A stretch of DNA of 64,000 nt, taken from positions 682,001 through 746,000 of the forward strand of contig NZ_FQYO01000002.1 of assembly GCF_900141735.1 (NCBI RefSeq), in the 5' to 3' direction. The notes beneath the pieces are model-generated. The model worked only from the letters and a program-made list of their open reading frames with translations, did not search any database and was not told where the DNA came from. A program made the position numbers and the translations under genes. Of this stretch, positions 16,098 to 26,928 are shown one piece after another; position 1 is the first letter of the stretch; every line of letters begins with the position of its first letter. The DNA comes from Wenxinia saemankumensis. GTDB lineage: Bacteria; Pseudomonadota; Alphaproteobacteria; Rhodobacterales; Rhodobacteraceae.

Positions 16098-17306
16098 TCA
16101 GAAGAACGCCTGGAGGCCCGTTTGCGCCCGGCCGAGGATCAGCGCGTGCACGTCGTGGGTGCCCTCGTAGGTGTTCACCGTCTCGAGATTAATCATGTGC
16201 CGGATCACTTGGAAATCCTCGGCAATCCCATTTCCGCCAAACATGTCCCTCGATTCGCGTGCAATCTGCAGCGCTTTGCCGCAATTGTTTCGTTTTACGA
16301 GACTGATCGCCTCCGGCGCCGCCGTCCCCGCGTCGAGCATCCGTCCGACGGCCAGCGATCCTTGCAACCCAAGGGCGATCTCGGTCTGCATGTCTGCAAG
16401 TTTACGTTGAAATAGCTGGGTTTGCGCGAGCGGGCGCCCGAACTGCCTGCGGTCGAGCCCGTATTGTCGGGCAGCGTGCCAGCAGGCCTCCGCCGCGCCC
16501 ATCACCCCCCAGGAAATGCCGTAGCGGGCCCGGTTGAGGCAGCCGAAGGGGCCCTTCATCCCGGAAACATGTGGCAGGATTGCGTCCTCGCCCACTTCGA
16601 CGTCCTGCATCACGATCTGACCCGTGACCGAGGCGCGAAGGCTGAGCTTGCCCTCGATCTTCGGCGCGCTCAGGCCCTTCGTTCCCTTCTCGAGGACGAA
16701 GCCGCGGACCTTGCCGCCATCCTCGTCGGACTTCGCCCAGACGACGAAGACATCGGCGATCGGCGCGTTAGAGATCCAGGTCTTCGTCCCGTTCAGGACG
16801 TAGCCGGTCGCGGTCCGGCGGGCGGTGGTCTTCATGCCGCCGGGATCGGACCCGGCATCGGGTTCGGTCAGGCCGAAGCAGCCGACCCATTCCCCGGTCG
16901 AGAGCTTCGGCAGGTATTTCGCGCGCTGCGTCTCGGACCCGTAGGCATGGATCGGATACATCACGAGGGAGGACTGCACGCTCATCTTCGAGCGGTAGCC
17001 GCTGTCCACCCGCTCCACCTCGCGGGCGATCAGGCCGTAGGTGACGTAGCCCTGGCCGAGCCCGCCGTATTCCTCGGGGATCGTCGCACCGAGAAGGCCG
17101 GCCTCGCCCATCAGGGGGAAGAGGTCGCGGTCGACCTTCTCCTCGCGGTAGGCGGCGGTGACGCGCGGCTGCATCACCGATTGCGCGAAGTCGCGGGCGG
17201 CGTCGCGCAGCATCCGCTCGTCCTCGGTCAGCTGGTCCTCCAGCCGGAAGGGATCGGCCCAGTCGAAGGCGGCGAGGTCCGGCCCGTGGCCGTCGAGGTC
17301 TTTCAT
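16098..17306 (-). CDS. gcdH: Glutaryl-CoA dehydrogenase
   Basis: This 402-residue acyl-CoA dehydrogenase oxidises and decarboxylates glutaryl-CoA to crotonyl-CoA in lysine and tryptophan breakdown. The opening [18 protein letters not shown] is GcdH-typical. The C-terminal string [22 protein letters not shown] contains the catalytic glutamate and the family signature. FAD-binding residues occur around [12 protein letters not shown] and KTWISNAP. The ATG at 17306 is chosen by family length. Part of the C-terminal coding region (about 16181-16440) is clearly lower in GC than the rest of the gene, suggesting a recombined patch. Confidence 0.94.
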   Translation of the reverse strand: MKDLDGHGPDLAAFDWADPFRLEDQLTEDERMLRDAARDFAQSVMQPRVTAAYREEKVDRDLFPLMGEAGLLGATIPEEYGGLGQGYVTYGLIAREVERVDSGYRSKMSVQSSLVMYPIHAYGSETQRAKYLPKLSTGEWVGCFGLTEPDAGSDPGGMKTTARRTATGYVLNGTKTWISNAPIADVFVVWAKSDEDGGKVRGFVLEKGTKGLSAPKIEGKLSLRASVTGQIVMQDVEVGEDAILPHVSGMKGPFGCLNRARYGISWGVMGAAEACWHAARQYGLDRRQFGRPLAQTQLFQRKLADMQTEIALGLQGSLAVGRMLDAGTAAPEAISLVKRNNCGKALQIARESRDMFGGNGIAEDFQVIRHMINLETVNTYEGTHDVHALILGRAQTGLQAFF

Positions 17307-17526
17307 GGCGGGATTCCCTGTTCCGGTTGCGCCCCGCAAGATAGGCCCCCCGGAATGGCGGCGGAAGGGCGCCGCGCCGGCAGCCCCCCGGCCCCCGCGG
17401 GCGGGGAAGGAACGGCCGCCGGGGCCGAGCGGCCGGATCGGGGCGCCGGTCCCAAGGCGCGACCTTCGTCCCCTTGACCGCCGCGCGTGGCGCCTGTCCC
17501 TTCCATCGGCAAGGGAGGACCGGCGA

Positions 17527-18420
<894 letters not shown>

Positions 18421-18624
18421 CCGGCTTCCGCCCGCCCGCCCGCGGGAAGGGCGGCAGCAGACCGGACGGGGCGCAACATTCGCGGTCCGGGATCGGATTT
18501 CCCCTCTCCTAATCGTGACCTGATACGTGCTAGCGTCTTTCCCATGCGGAACCCCGGTCCCTTGCCGGCTCCGCCACAGCGATCGCGGCCGGGGAAGGGC
18601 CGCGCAGAACGGGAGAGACTTCGT

Positions 18625-19092
18625 ATGTTCCTCAAGACCTTGATCGCCGCCGCCGGGGTCGCGGCAGCCCTCGCCGCGCCGGCGGCCGCCTGCCCCGACT
18701 GGCGGGGCGCGCCCTATTTCGGGCAGATCCAGCTCAGCGCCGGCTTCCAGCCCGATCCCTATGTCCGCAACATCACCGCCGGCGGGACCAACACGCTGAC
18801 CGGATGTCTCGGCCAGAACTGGGCCGGCTTCGTCACCACCCGCCCGGATTTCGACCTGTACTGGAACGGCACTTCCTCGCAGCTGACGATCGCGGTGGAA
18901 TCCTACGCCGATGCCGTCCTGCTGGTGAACGCGCCGGACGGGACGTGGTTCTACAACGACGATTACCGGGGCACGAACCCGGCGATCACGATCCGCAATC
19001 CCCAGCAGGGGCTCTACGACATCTGGATCGGCAGCTACGACGGCTCGCGCCGCAATCCGGGCCGGCTTATCTTCACCGAATACAATTACTGA
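18625..19092 (+). CDS. Small secreted beta-rich protein between MoxR and VWA genes
   Basis: This 155-residue protein has a signal peptide (hydrophobic residues 5-22, cleavage near APAAA). The mature part has GFVTTRPDFDLYWNGT, LTIAVESYADAVLLVNAPDGTWFYNDD and GLYDIWIGSYDG, typical of the bacterial pre-peptidase C-terminal-like beta-sandwich seen in secreted proteins. Similar Rhodobacterales proteins are sometimes auto-named peptidase S1, but there is no protease triad. Its own upstream gap (about 200 bases) and Shine-Dalgarno (GGGAGAG) suggest a separate promoter. Its position inside a MoxR/VWA pair is unexplained. Confidence 0.75.
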   Translation: MFLKTLIAAAGVAAALAAPAAACPDWRGAPYFGQIQLSAGFQPDPYVRNITAGGTNTLTGCLGQNWAGFVTTRPDFDLYWNGTSSQLTIAVESYADAVLLVNAPDGTWFYNDDYRGTNPAITIRNPQQGLYDIWIGSYDGSRRNPGRLIFTEYNY

Positions 19093-19108
19093 CCTATCCT
19101 GGGGCGGC

Positions 19109-20449
19109 ATGGAGACCCTGCCGCCCCTCGACATCCCCGAAGACGGCCGACTGGCCGAGAACGTCGTCTGGTTCGCCCGCGCCCTGCGCAAGGCCGGCCT
19201 TCCGATCGGGCCCGGTCGAACCGCCGAGGCGATCCGCGCGCTGGAGGCGGTGGGCTTCACCTCGCGCACCGATTTCTACTGGACGCTGCACGCCCTCTTC
19301 GTCAGCCGGCCCGAGCACCGGGCCGTCTTCGCGCAGGTCTTCCGGCTGTTCTGGCGCGATCCCCGCTATCTCGAGCACATGATGTCGATGCTGCTGCCCA
19401 GCGTGCGCGGCACGCAGGACGAGCGGCCCGCCCGTGCGGCCGAGAGGCGCGCGGCAGAGGCGCTGCTGGAGGACCGCCCTCCGCCCGAACCGCAGGAGAG
19501 CCCGCAAGAGGACGAGGTGCGGATCGAGGTCGACGCCTCGCGGACCATGGCCGAGGAGGAACGGCTCCGCAGCCTCGATTTCGAGCAGATGTCCGCCGCC
19601 GAGATGGCCGAGGCGCGGCGCCTGCTCGCGCGGATCGAGCTGCCGGTGCCCCCCATGCGGACCCGCCGCCGGTCGCCCGGGGCGGGCCGGCACGTCGATG
19701 CCCGCCGGACGCTGCGCGCCTCGCTGCGCACCGGGGGCGAGACCCTGTCGCTTGCCACGCGCGCACCCGGCACGCGGCACCCGAACCTCGTCGTGCTCTG
19801 CGACATATCGGGGTCGATGTCGGCCTACAGCCGCGCGGTGCTGCATTTCATCCACTCGATCGCGAACCGGCCCCCGCGGGAGGGCGGGCAGGCCTGGGGA
19901 CGGGTCCATGCCTTCACCTTCGGCACGCGCCTGACCAACATCACCCGGCACATGGCCGCCCGCGACGTGGACGCCGCGCTCGCCGCCGCGGGGGCCGAGG
20001 CGCAGGACTGGTCCGGCGGCACCCGCATCGCGGGGGCGCTGCGCGCCTTCAACCGGGACTGGTCGCGCCGGGTGCTGGGGCAGGGGGCGGTCGTGCTCCT
20101 GATCACCGACGGGCTCGACCGCGATCCGGGCGAATCGCTCGGTCGCGAGATGGAGCGGCTGCGCCTCTCGGCCCGGTCGGTGATCTGGCTGAACCCGCTG
20201 CTGCGCTGGGACGGTTTCACGCCGAAGGCCAGGGGCGTGCTGCAGATCCTGCCGCACGTGACGCATCTGCGGGCCGGCAATTCGGTCGCCTCGCTCGCCG
20301 GGCTGGCACAGGCCCTGTCCGATCCCCGTTCGGGCGGCGATCTTGCGCGGATCCGCGCGCTGCTCGACGTGCCGGAGGATGCGCCGCCCGCGCGGATCCG
20401 CAGCGCGGCGCTGGCCGCGCCCGCGCTTCGCGGGACGCGGCGGGGCTAG
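19109..20449 (+). CDS. VWA-domain protein, CoxE-like
   Basis: This 446-residue protein has an N-terminal helical region (residues 1-100), a charged linker (about 100-200), and a von Willebrand A domain with the metal-ion-dependent adhesion site DISGSMS (near residue 233), a second motif threonine in SGGTRIAGAL, and TDGLDRD. This is the layout of CoxE, the partner of CoxD-type MoxR ATPases. The presumed ATPase is encoded at 17527-18420 in the same direction. Cytosolic; predicted to present or remodel a metalloenzyme client that is not encoded in this window. Confidence 0.9.
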   Translation: METLPPLDIPEDGRLAENVVWFARALRKAGLPIGPGRTAEAIRALEAVGFTSRTDFYWTLHALFVSRPEHRAVFAQVFRLFWRDPRYLEHMMSMLLPSVRGTQDERPARAAERRAAEALLEDRPPPEPQESPQEDEVRIEVDASRTMAEEERLRSLDFEQMSAAEMAEARRLLARIELPVPPMRTRRRSPGAGRHVDARRTLRASLRTGGETLSLATRAPGTRHPNLVVLCDISGSMSAYSRAVLHFIHSIANRPPREGGQAWGRVHAFTFGTRLTNITRHMAARDVDAALAAAGAEAQDWSGGTRIAGALRAFNRDWSRRVLGQGAVVLLITDGLDRDPGESLGREMERLRLSARSVIWLNPLLRWDGFTPKARGVLQILPHVTHLRAGNSVASLAGLAQALSDPRSGGDLARIRALLDVPEDAPPARIRSAALAAPALRGTRRG

Positions 20450-20497
20450 GGGCTGGCCGGCCGAAGGGGCCGACGCCTCCCCGGCCGTCATCCGGGT

Positions 20498-21841
20498 CTA
20501 TTCGCCCGCCGCCCGCGTCTCGAAGCGCAGGCCTGCCGCCGTGCGCTCGGGGAAGCCCAGCCAGTAGGTATGCGCCCCGGTCCTGAGCCCGTCCTCGGTC
20601 ACCGACCACACGCCGTCCGCGGCGACCGGGACGAGGTCGAGATAGAGGTCCGTCTCGGCCCCCTTCAGCTCGCGGTCGAGGAAGGCGCTGACGAAATGCG
20701 CCGCGATGTTGTTCATCCGCACGCTGTCCCAGACCGGGTCGGCGTAATGCTCGAACGGGGGCCAGCCGAGCGTCTCGGACCAGGCCCAGCTCTCGGCCGG
20801 GGCGGGCATCGGGGCGCCGGCATTGTGGTTGGCGTTCTCGAAGGTGAGCAGCGCGCGGTCCGTCCCCGTCGTGGAATCGAAGATGCCGCGGATCGCCTCG
20901 TAGCCCGAGACGTCGTCGGCGCTGCCGGCGATCAGCAGGAGCGGGATGTCGATTCCGGCCAGCCCCTCCGCATCGAAGAAGCCGGCATTGTTGCCCCAGG
21001 GGGCGAAGGCGACGGCCGCCTTCAGTCGCGGATCGTCGAGCTCGGCCCGTGCCTCGGTCCCTGCCTGGTTGGCGGCGAGCAGGCCGCCCGGCGGCGCGTA
21101 GTCGAACGTGGTGCTCGCCTCGGTCACTCCGGCCCCGGCGAAGATCAGCGCGCCGTAGCCGCCCATCGAGTAGCCGACGACGGCGGCGGTATCGCCGTCG
21201 GTGATCTCGCCGATCCCGTCCGAGAGACCCGCCATCGCGTCCAGCACGAAGAGCTGGTCCCGCGGGCGGTTCAGCAGCGTGGAGCCGAAGGCGCCCTGGT
21301 CGGAATAGGTGCTGTCGGTATGGTCGATCGAGGCGACGACGTAGCCCCGGGAGGCGAGCGTCTCGGCCAGCGGCGACATCAGGAAGCGGTTGCCCGGATA
21401 GCCGTGGCTGACGATGACGAGGGGGAACGTCTCGCCGCCCATCGGCGCGGCCTCGCGCACCGCGCTGCCGGAGAGCGTGACCGGCGTCTCGCCGTCGCGC
21501 AGGACCGTCTCGTAGGTGCCGCCGCCCGTGGTGCCGTCGGCGGCTGGATACCAGACCTCGACCGTCAGGGGCCGGTCGTAGGTCGGCTGGGATGTCGCGG
21601 TCGCGCGCCGCACGTCCGGCACGCCGCTGCGCACGAAGTCCATCGTCGTGACGCCCACGGCATAGGGCCCGGGATGGGCGAGCTCCGGCGCGTCGGGCCG
21701 GACGAGGTCGATCGGGTTGGGGCGCCGCACCTCCTGCGGGGAGGAGGTGTCCTGGGCGAGGACCGGCGTCGCGGCGAGGGCCGCGGCCAGCGCGGCGCGC
21801 GCCGCGGGGCGGGTGGGGCGGATGGTCGGGCGGCGGGTCAT
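20498..21841 (-). CDS. Secreted alpha/beta-hydrolase (PAF-acetylhydrolase-like dienelactone hydrolase group)
   Basis: This 447-residue protein has a signal peptide (AALAAALAATPVLAQ). A catalytic domain contains the nucleophile elbow VGYSMGGYG, a preceding oxyanion-hole region VIVSHGYPGNR, and a late NANHNAG that may hold the catalytic histidine. The opening VEVWYPA is typical of plasma PAF-acetylhydrolase/isoform-II-like bacterial hydrolases. Substrate unknown; acts in the periplasm or outside. The ATG at 21841 has a strong Shine-Dalgarno (AGGAGG). It is divergent from the epimerase at 22025. Confidence 0.85.
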   Translation of the reverse strand: MTRRPTIRPTRPAARAALAAALAATPVLAQDTSSPQEVRRPNPIDLVRPDAPELAHPGPYAVGVTTMDFVRSGVPDVRRATATSQPTYDRPLTVEVWYPAADGTTGGGTYETVLRDGETPVTLSGSAVREAAPMGGETFPLVIVSHGYPGNRFLMSPLAETLASRGYVVASIDHTDSTYSDQGAFGSTLLNRPRDQLFVLDAMAGLSDGIGEITDGDTAAVVGYSMGGYGALIFAGAGVTEASTTFDYAPPGGLLAANQAGTEARAELDDPRLKAAVAFAPWGNNAGFFDAEGLAGIDIPLLLIAGSADDVSGYEAIRGIFDSTTGTDRALLTFENANHNAGAPMPAPAESWAWSETLGWPPFEHYADPVWDSVRMNNIAAHFVSAFLDRELKGAETDLYLDLVPVAADGVWSVTEDGLRTGAHTYWLGFPERTAAGLRFETRAAGE

Positions 21842-22024
21842 CTGGCTCCTCCTGTCGGTCCGGCTGCAACCTAGCGTGGTGCGGCCGGGGGCAAGCGGGT
21901 CGGGCGGGGCATGGGGCCTCGCCCGGGCGGCCCCGCCGGCGCCTGCGGGGGCTGGACAGCCCCGCCCGCCGGGCCACATCGAGGGCGCGACGACTTCAGG
22001 ACGACAACGGGGAGGAGACAGACC

Positions 22025-22912
22025 ATGCGCATCTTTCTGACGGGCGGGGCCGGCAAGGCGGGGCGGCATGTCGCCCGCTACCTGATCGAGCAGGGCCACA
22101 GGATCACCAACGCGGATCTCAAGCCGCTCGAGATGGAGGGCGTCCACAACATCCGCATCGACCTGACCGATGGGGGACAGGTCGCCTCGGCGCTGCAGAT
22201 GCGGGCGGGCTACGACGAGCTCGATGGCGACGACTATCCCGGCTACGACGCGGTCGTGCACCTCGCGGCGATCCCGGCGATCCTGATCACGCCCGATCAG
22301 GAATGCTACCGGATCAACACCCTCTCCACCTACAACGTGATGGAGGCGGCCCTGTCCCTCGGGATCCGCAAGATCGTCTTCGCCAGTTCCGAGACGACCT
22401 ACGGCGTGTGCTTCGCGCAGGGCGAAGTGACGCCCGATTACGTGCCCGTCGACGAGGATCATCCGACGGTGCCCCATGACAGCTACGCCATGTCCAAGGT
22501 CTGCAACGAGGTGACGGGCCGGTCCTTCCAGGCGCGCACGGGCGCCGACATCTACGGGCTGCGGATCAACAACGTCATCGAACCCGATGAATACGCGAAG
22601 AATTTCCCCGCTTTCATGGAGGATCCCTCGCTGCGCCGGCGCAACATCTTCGCCTATATCGACGCGCGCGACCTCGGCCACATGATCGATTGCTGCCTCA
22701 GGACGGACGGGCTGGGTTACGAGGTGTTCAACGTCAGCAACGACGACATGAGCGTGAACATTCCCGCCTCGGAGGTGATCGAGCGGTTCTACAAGGGGGT
22801 CGAGGTCCGCAAGGAGATGGGCGAGACCGAGACCTTCTACTCGAACGAGAAAGCCAAGCGGATGCTGGGCTTCCAGCCGAAGCATTCCTGGCGCGACGTG
22901 CTGGAGGGCTGA
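22025..22912 (+). CDS. NAD-dependent epimerase/dehydratase family protein
   Basis: This 295-residue extended short-chain dehydrogenase has the NAD motif TGGAGKAGRHVA at the N-terminus. SSETTYG precedes the catalytic YAMSK (Tyr-x-x-x-Lys). The sequence suggests a sugar-nucleotide epimerase or a uronate-dehydrogenase-like enzyme; no neighbour narrows the substrate. The ATG at 22025 follows GGGGAGGAG, a strong Shine-Dalgarno. A terminator hairpin lies 28 bases after the stop. Confidence 0.88.
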   Translation: MRIFLTGGAGKAGRHVARYLIEQGHRITNADLKPLEMEGVHNIRIDLTDGGQVASALQMRAGYDELDGDDYPGYDAVVHLAAIPAILITPDQECYRINTLSTYNVMEAALSLGIRKIVFASSETTYGVCFAQGEVTPDYVPVDEDHPTVPHDSYAMSKVCNEVTGRSFQARTGADIYGLRINNVIEPDEYAKNFPAFMEDPSLRRRNIFAYIDARDLGHMIDCCLRTDGLGYEVFNVSNDDMSVNIPASEVIERFYKGVEVRKEMGETETFYSNEKAKRMLGFQPKHSWRDVLEG

Positions 22913-22940
22913 TCGCTCGCCTTGCGCGGTCGACACGAGA

Positions 22941-22966
22941 ACGGCCGGCCCCGGTGGGCCGGCCGT
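22941..22966. terminator. Bidirectional intrinsic-type hairpin between epimerase and tkt
   Basis: A perfect 10-bp inverted repeat (ACGGCCGGCC / GGCCGGCCGT) with a 6-base loop lies between two convergent genes. A short T-run (TTTCCGTT) follows on the plus strand, so the hairpin is better suited to the plus direction. Confidence 0.7.
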
Positions 22967-22991
22967 TTCCGTTCGGTCGGTACGTGTCCGC

Positions 22992-25010
22992 TCAGCCCAG
23001 CAATTCGCGGGCCTTGGCGGCGGCCGCCTCGCCGGTGATCCCGAATTTCTCGTAGAGCACCTCGGCCGGGGCGGAGGCGCCGAAGCGGTCCATCCCGACG
23101 AAGCCGGCCTTGGCCTCTCGGCCGCGCTCGCCGAGAAGCAGCCAGTCCCAGGGCTGGCGCACGCCGGCCTCGATCGCGATGCGCACCGGCCCAGAGGGCA
23201 GGACGCGCTTGCGATAGCGCTCCTCCTGCTGGCGGAACAGCTCCATCGACGGGACCGAGACGACGCGGGTGCCGATGCCCGCGCCCTCGAGGATGTCGCG
23301 CGCCGCCAGCGCGACCGCGACTTCCGAGCCCGAGGCCATCAGGATGACTTCGCGCTTGCGGTCGGTATCGACCAGCACGTAGGCGCCCTGCGCGACGAGG
23401 TTCTTGTTGCTGTGGGTCTTGCGGACCGGCGGCAGGTTCTGCCGCGACAGCGCCAGGACCGAAGGCGTGCTCTTCTGGTTCAGCGCGATCTCCCACGCCT
23501 CCGCCGTCTCGACGGTGTCGGCGGGGCGGAAGGTCAGCAGGCCGGGCGTCGCGCGCAGCATCGCCATGTGCTCGATCGGCTGATGGGTCGGGCCGTCCTC
23601 GCCGAGGCCGATGCTGTCATGGGTCATCACGTAGACGACCGGCACCCCCATCAGCGAGGACAGCCGCATCGCGCCGCGCGCGTAGTCGGTGAAGCACATG
23701 AAGGTGCCGCCATAGGGGCGCACGCCCCCGTGCAGCGCCATGCCGTTCATCGCCGCGGCCATGCCGTGCTCGCGCACGCCGTAATGGATGTAGCGGCCCT
23801 TGCGGTTCGACGGGTCGAACACGCCGAGATCGGAGGTGAGCGTGTTGTTCGAGCCGGTCAGGTCGGCCGAGCCGCCGATCGTCTCCTTCATGGCCGGGTT
23901 CACGACCTCGAGCACCATCTCCGAGGACTTGCGCGTCGCCACCTCGTGGCCCGCTTCCACGGCCTGCTTCTTGAGCGCGCGGATCCGGCCGGCCAGCGCC
24001 TTGGGCGGCTCGCCGTGGAAGATGCGCTCGACCTCCTTGCGGCGGCTGTCGCTGAGGGCCTGCAGACGCTCGTGCCATTCGGCATGCGCCTGCGTGCCGC
24101 GCTCGCCGAAACCCTCCCAGGTCTTCTTGACGTCGTCCGGCACCTCGAACGGGCCGCCGGTCCAGCCATAGGCGTCCTTGGCGGCCTGCAGCTGCTCCAT
24201 GTCCGTCAGCGCGCCGTGCCCTTTGGCGGTGTCCTGCGCCTTGTGGCCAAGGGCGATATGCGTCCTGCAGGCGATGAAGGACGGGCGCGGGTCGGCCTTG
24301 GCGGCTTCGATCGCAGCATCGATCGCCTCGGGATCGTGGCCGTCGATCGACTGGGTGTGCCAGCCATAGGCCTCGAACCGTTCGATCTGGTTCGTCTTGT
24401 CGGCGAGGTCGGTCGTGCCGTCGATGGTGATCCGGTTGTCGTCGAAGAACACCGTCAGGTGGCCGAGCTGCTGCATCCCCGCCAGCGCGCAGGCCTCGTG
24501 GCTGACGCCCTCCATCAGGCAGCCGTCGCCGGCGAAGACCCAGGTGCGGTGATCCATGACCTTGGGCCCGAAGCGGGCGCGCAGATGCTCTTCGGCGATG
24601 GCGAAGCCGACGGACATCGAGATGCCCTGGCCGAGCGGGCCGGTCGTGGCCTCGACCCCCTCCATCTCCTCGTATTCGGGATGGCCGGCGGTGCGGTAGC
24701 CCCACTGGCGGAAGTTCTTCAGCTCCTCGAGCGAGGCCTGCTCGTAGCCCGTCAGGTGCAGCACCGAGTAGAGCAGCATCGAGCCGTGGCCGTTCGACAG
24801 GATGAACCGGTCGCGGTCGGGCCAGTGCGGCTGTTTCGGCGCGAATTTCAGGTGCTTGCCGAAGAGGACCGTCGCGACATCGGCCATGCCCATCGGCATG
24901 CCGGAATGGCCGGACTTGGCGGCGGCCACGGCATCGAGCGCCAGCGCGCGGATCGCGGCAGCGGTCTTCCAGTGCTCGGGATGGGCCTCGCGCAGGGCGG
25001 TGATGTCCAT
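22992..25010 (-). CDS. tkt: Transketolase
   Basis: This 672-residue thiamine-diphosphate enzyme moves two-carbon units between sugar phosphates in the pentose phosphate or Calvin cycle. [13 protein letters not shown] is the N-terminal active-site motif. [18 protein letters not shown] is the thiamine-diphosphate binding segment. The pyrimidine domain follows ([19 protein letters not shown]), then the C-terminal domain. Length is normal. The ATG at 25010 follows GAGGAGAG. No Calvin-cycle genes are adjacent, so the housekeeping role is more likely. Confidence 0.97.
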   Translation of the reverse strand: MDITALREAHPEHWKTAAAIRALALDAVAAAKSGHSGMPMGMADVATVLFGKHLKFAPKQPHWPDRDRFILSNGHGSMLLYSVLHLTGYEQASLEELKNFRQWGYRTAGHPEYEEMEGVEATTGPLGQGISMSVGFAIAEEHLRARFGPKVMDHRTWVFAGDGCLMEGVSHEACALAGMQQLGHLTVFFDDNRITIDGTTDLADKTNQIERFEAYGWHTQSIDGHDPEAIDAAIEAAKADPRPSFIACRTHIALGHKAQDTAKGHGALTDMEQLQAAKDAYGWTGGPFEVPDDVKKTWEGFGERGTQAHAEWHERLQALSDSRRKEVERIFHGEPPKALAGRIRALKKQAVEAGHEVATRKSSEMVLEVVNPAMKETIGGSADLTGSNNTLTSDLGVFDPSNRKGRYIHYGVREHGMAAAMNGMALHGGVRPYGGTFMCFTDYARGAMRLSSLMGVPVVYVMTHDSIGLGEDGPTHQPIEHMAMLRATPGLLTFRPADTVETAEAWEIALNQKSTPSVLALSRQNLPPVRKTHSNKNLVAQGAYVLVDTDRKREVILMASGSEVAVALAARDILEGAGIGTRVVSVPSMELFRQQEERYRKRVLPSGPVRIAIEAGVRQPWDWLLLGERGREAKAGFVGMDRFGASAPAEVLYEKFGITGEAAAAKARELLG

Positions 25011-25210
25011 GGGCCGTCTCTCCTCGCCATGAGAACCAGTAGGGGTCCGCAGCGGCTTACCCACCGGGCCAACGCGTTGCAAGGCGGCCGGGCGGTGGCA
25101 GCGCCCCGCCGGCGGCGTTTGCGCCGGGGGCGCCGGTTTTCTATCGTCGCCGCAACAATGACGATTCGCGCGCAGGTCCGGGGCGCCGCGCGGGGGCAGA
25201 AAGGCAGCAC

Positions 25211-25720
25211 ATGAGCCAGATCGACGAGTCGCAGCATCGCCTGACGGCCGCGCTGGGGCGAATCCGCGACCTCGCCGCCGCCCTCGAGGCAGAGGCGCGG
25301 GCCCGCGCGGCGGAGGAGACGGGCGGCCCCAGCCGCGCCGAGCTCGCCGCCGCGCTCGAGGACGAGCGGATCGCGAACGCGCAGCTTGAGGAGAGGGTGA
25401 AGGCGCTGAAATCCCGGGAGAAGGGCCGGCTGACCAGGCTCGAGGACCAGCTCGCGGCCGAGCGCGCCCGCACGGTGCGGCTCGATGCCGAGCTGACGGC
25501 GCTGCGCCAGTCTGCGGCCGACCTGTCGGACGTGACCGAGCAGTTGCGCGCGGCGCTGGCGGACGAATTGCCGGACGAGGCCCTGGTCAACCGCGCGGTG
25601 ATCGCCGAGCTGGAGGCGCTGAAGGCGCAGCGCGACGCCGACCGCGCCGAGATGATCGAGATCGCCGAGGCGCTGCGTCCCGTCCTCGCGGCGGAACCCG
25701 AATCCGAGGAGGCGGAATGA
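25211..25720 (+). CDS. Coiled-coil protein upstream of zapA
   Basis: The sequence of 169 residues is almost entirely charged and helical, with heptad-like leucines from about residue 10 to 125 (for example [27 protein letters not shown]). No signal peptide or membrane segment. The gene begins an operon divergent from tkt, and its stop overlaps the zapA start (ATGATG). A soluble coiled-coil protein coupled to a cell-division gene suggests a division or nucleoid-associated role, but I know no characterised homologue. ZapB-like function is a speculation. Confidence 0.75.
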   Translation: MSQIDESQHRLTAALGRIRDLAAALEAEARARAAEETGGPSRAELAAALEDERIANAQLEERVKALKSREKGRLTRLEDQLAAERARTVRLDAELTALRQSAADLSDVTEQLRAALADELPDEALVNRAVIAELEALKAQRDADRAEMIEIAEALRPVLAAEPESEEAE

Positions 25721-26121
25721 TGCCGCATGTCGACGTGGAGATCGGTGGCCGCACCTTCGAGGTGGCCTGCCAGGACGGCGAGGAGCCCTATCTGCGCGCC
25801 GCCGCCGCGATGCTGGACACCGAGGCGCAGGTGCTGCTGGCCCAGACCGGCCGCGTCCCCGAGGCGCGGATGCTGTTGATGGCGGGGCTGATGCTCGCCG
25901 ACCGCACGGCGGGGGTGGACGACCAGCTGCGCGAGGCGTCCGACCGGATGGCCGCGCTGCAGGCCAGGATCGACGAGCTGGAGGCGCGCCCGGATCCCGA
26001 GCCGGAACGGATCGAGGTCGAGGTGATGCCCGCGGGGCTGGAGGAGGCGATGGCCGCCCTCGCCGACGAGGCCGAGGCGGTGGCCGGCGCGCTCGAGGAT
26101 GCGCGGGGGGGCGCCGCGTGA
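25717..26121 (+). CDS. zapA: Cell division protein ZapA
   Basis: The protein has 134 residues. The N-terminal half has the ZapA signature: VDVEIGGRTFEVACQDGEEPYLRAAAAMLD, then a long helical C-terminal part that would form the dimer coiled coil. ZapA cross-links FtsZ filaments at the division septum. It is coupled to the upstream coiled-coil gene (overlapping start) and downstream to a GTG-started MliC-like gene. The C-terminal tail is longer and more acidic than in short ZapA proteins. Confidence 0.85.
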   Translation: MMPHVDVEIGGRTFEVACQDGEEPYLRAAAAMLDTEAQVLLAQTGRVPEARMLLMAGLMLADRTAGVDDQLREASDRMAALQARIDELEARPDPEPERIEVEVMPAGLEEAMAALADEAEAVAGALEDARGGAA

Positions 26122-26447
26122 GGGGGGCAGCCCTGCTTGCGGCGCTGCTGGCCCCCGGCGTCGCCGCGGCCGAGCTTCGGACGATGCGCTATGTCTGCGA
26201 GCGCGGGGTCGAGGTGCCGGTGGTCTACGTCCCCGATGCCGAGCCGGCCGCGGCCGTGATCGGTGTCGAGGGCGGCATGTACGCGCTGGAGGCGGAGCAG
26301 GCGGCCTCGGGCGTGCGCTACGGCTGGCCCTCGGACGGCTCGCATTACGTCTGGTGGACGCGGGGGACGGAGGAGGCGATGCTCCTCTGGTCCGACGGCG
26401 AGACCGGCGAGGAGGTCACGCTGCTGGCGGAGTGCCGGGCGGGCTGA
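26118..26447 (+). CDS. MliC-family lysozyme-inhibitor-like periplasmic protein
   Basis: The protein has 109 residues with a short signal peptide (residues 1-18, ending VAAA). The mature part, YVCERGVEVPVVYV...ASGVRYGWPSDGSHYVWWTRGTEEAMLLW...LLAECRAG, has the MliC/PliC pattern: a Cys near each end, an SGxRY loop and an invariant W-T/K-x-G. These proteins inhibit C-type lysozyme and protect peptidoglycan. There is no lipobox, so the protein is likely soluble in the periplasm. GTG start overlaps the zapA stop. Co-transcription with zapA is unusual. Confidence 0.75.
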   Translation: MRGAALLAALLAPGVAAAELRTMRYVCERGVEVPVVYVPDAEPAAAVIGVEGGMYALEAEQAASGVRYGWPSDGSHYVWWTRGTEEAMLLWSDGETGEEVTLLAECRAG

Positions 26448-26468
26448 CCCGCCCGGACGCGCGGCGCC

Positions 26469-26843
26469 TCAGGCGTTCGCTTCGCGGATCTTGTCCGCCG
26501 CGTCCTTGTCGAAGGCGATCCCCTTGTCGGCGAAGAGCTGATCCAGCTCGCCCGACAGGGTCATCTCGGTGACGATGTCGCAGCCGCCCACGAATTCGCC
26601 CTTGACGTAGAGCTGGGGGATCGTCGGCCAGTCGGAATAATCCTTGATCCCCTGCCGGATGTCGGCATCGGCGAGAACGTTCACGTCGGTATAGTCCACG
26701 CCCATGAAGTTCAGCACGCCCGCCACGCGGGAGGAGAAGCCGCATTGCGGCATCGCCTTGGTGCCCTTCATGTAGAGGACGACGTCGTTCGCCTTCACGG
26801 TCTCGGCGATGCGATCGGCGGCGGGGGCGGTGGTGTCGGCCAT
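26469..26843 (-). CDS. grxD: Grx4-type monothiol glutaredoxin
   Basis: This 124-residue monothiol glutaredoxin has the active site CGFS in KAMPQCGFSSRVAG, TIPQLYVKGEFVGGCDIV for glutathione binding, and no second cysteine in the active site. Such proteins bind a [2Fe-2S] cluster and pass it on, usually with BolA partners. The bolA-like gene at 26929 lies just upstream on the same strand, which fits. Start ATG with a GGAG-type Shine-Dalgarno. Confidence 0.94.
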   Translation of the reverse strand: MADTTAPAADRIAETVKANDVVLYMKGTKAMPQCGFSSRVAGVLNFMGVDYTDVNVLADADIRQGIKDYSDWPTIPQLYVKGEFVGGCDIVTEMTLSGELDQLFADKGIAFDKDAADKIREANA

Positions 26844-26928
26844 GTCGGGGACTCCTGCGGGATATGAGGTCGGCTTTCGCCGTCGGGGCCGAACCTATGC
26901 CCGGCCCGGCGGGATTTCCAGCCTGCGC

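Noticed and set aside
18544-19092. Trypsin-like protease
   Set aside because: No His-Asp-Ser motifs in a 155-residue secreted protein.
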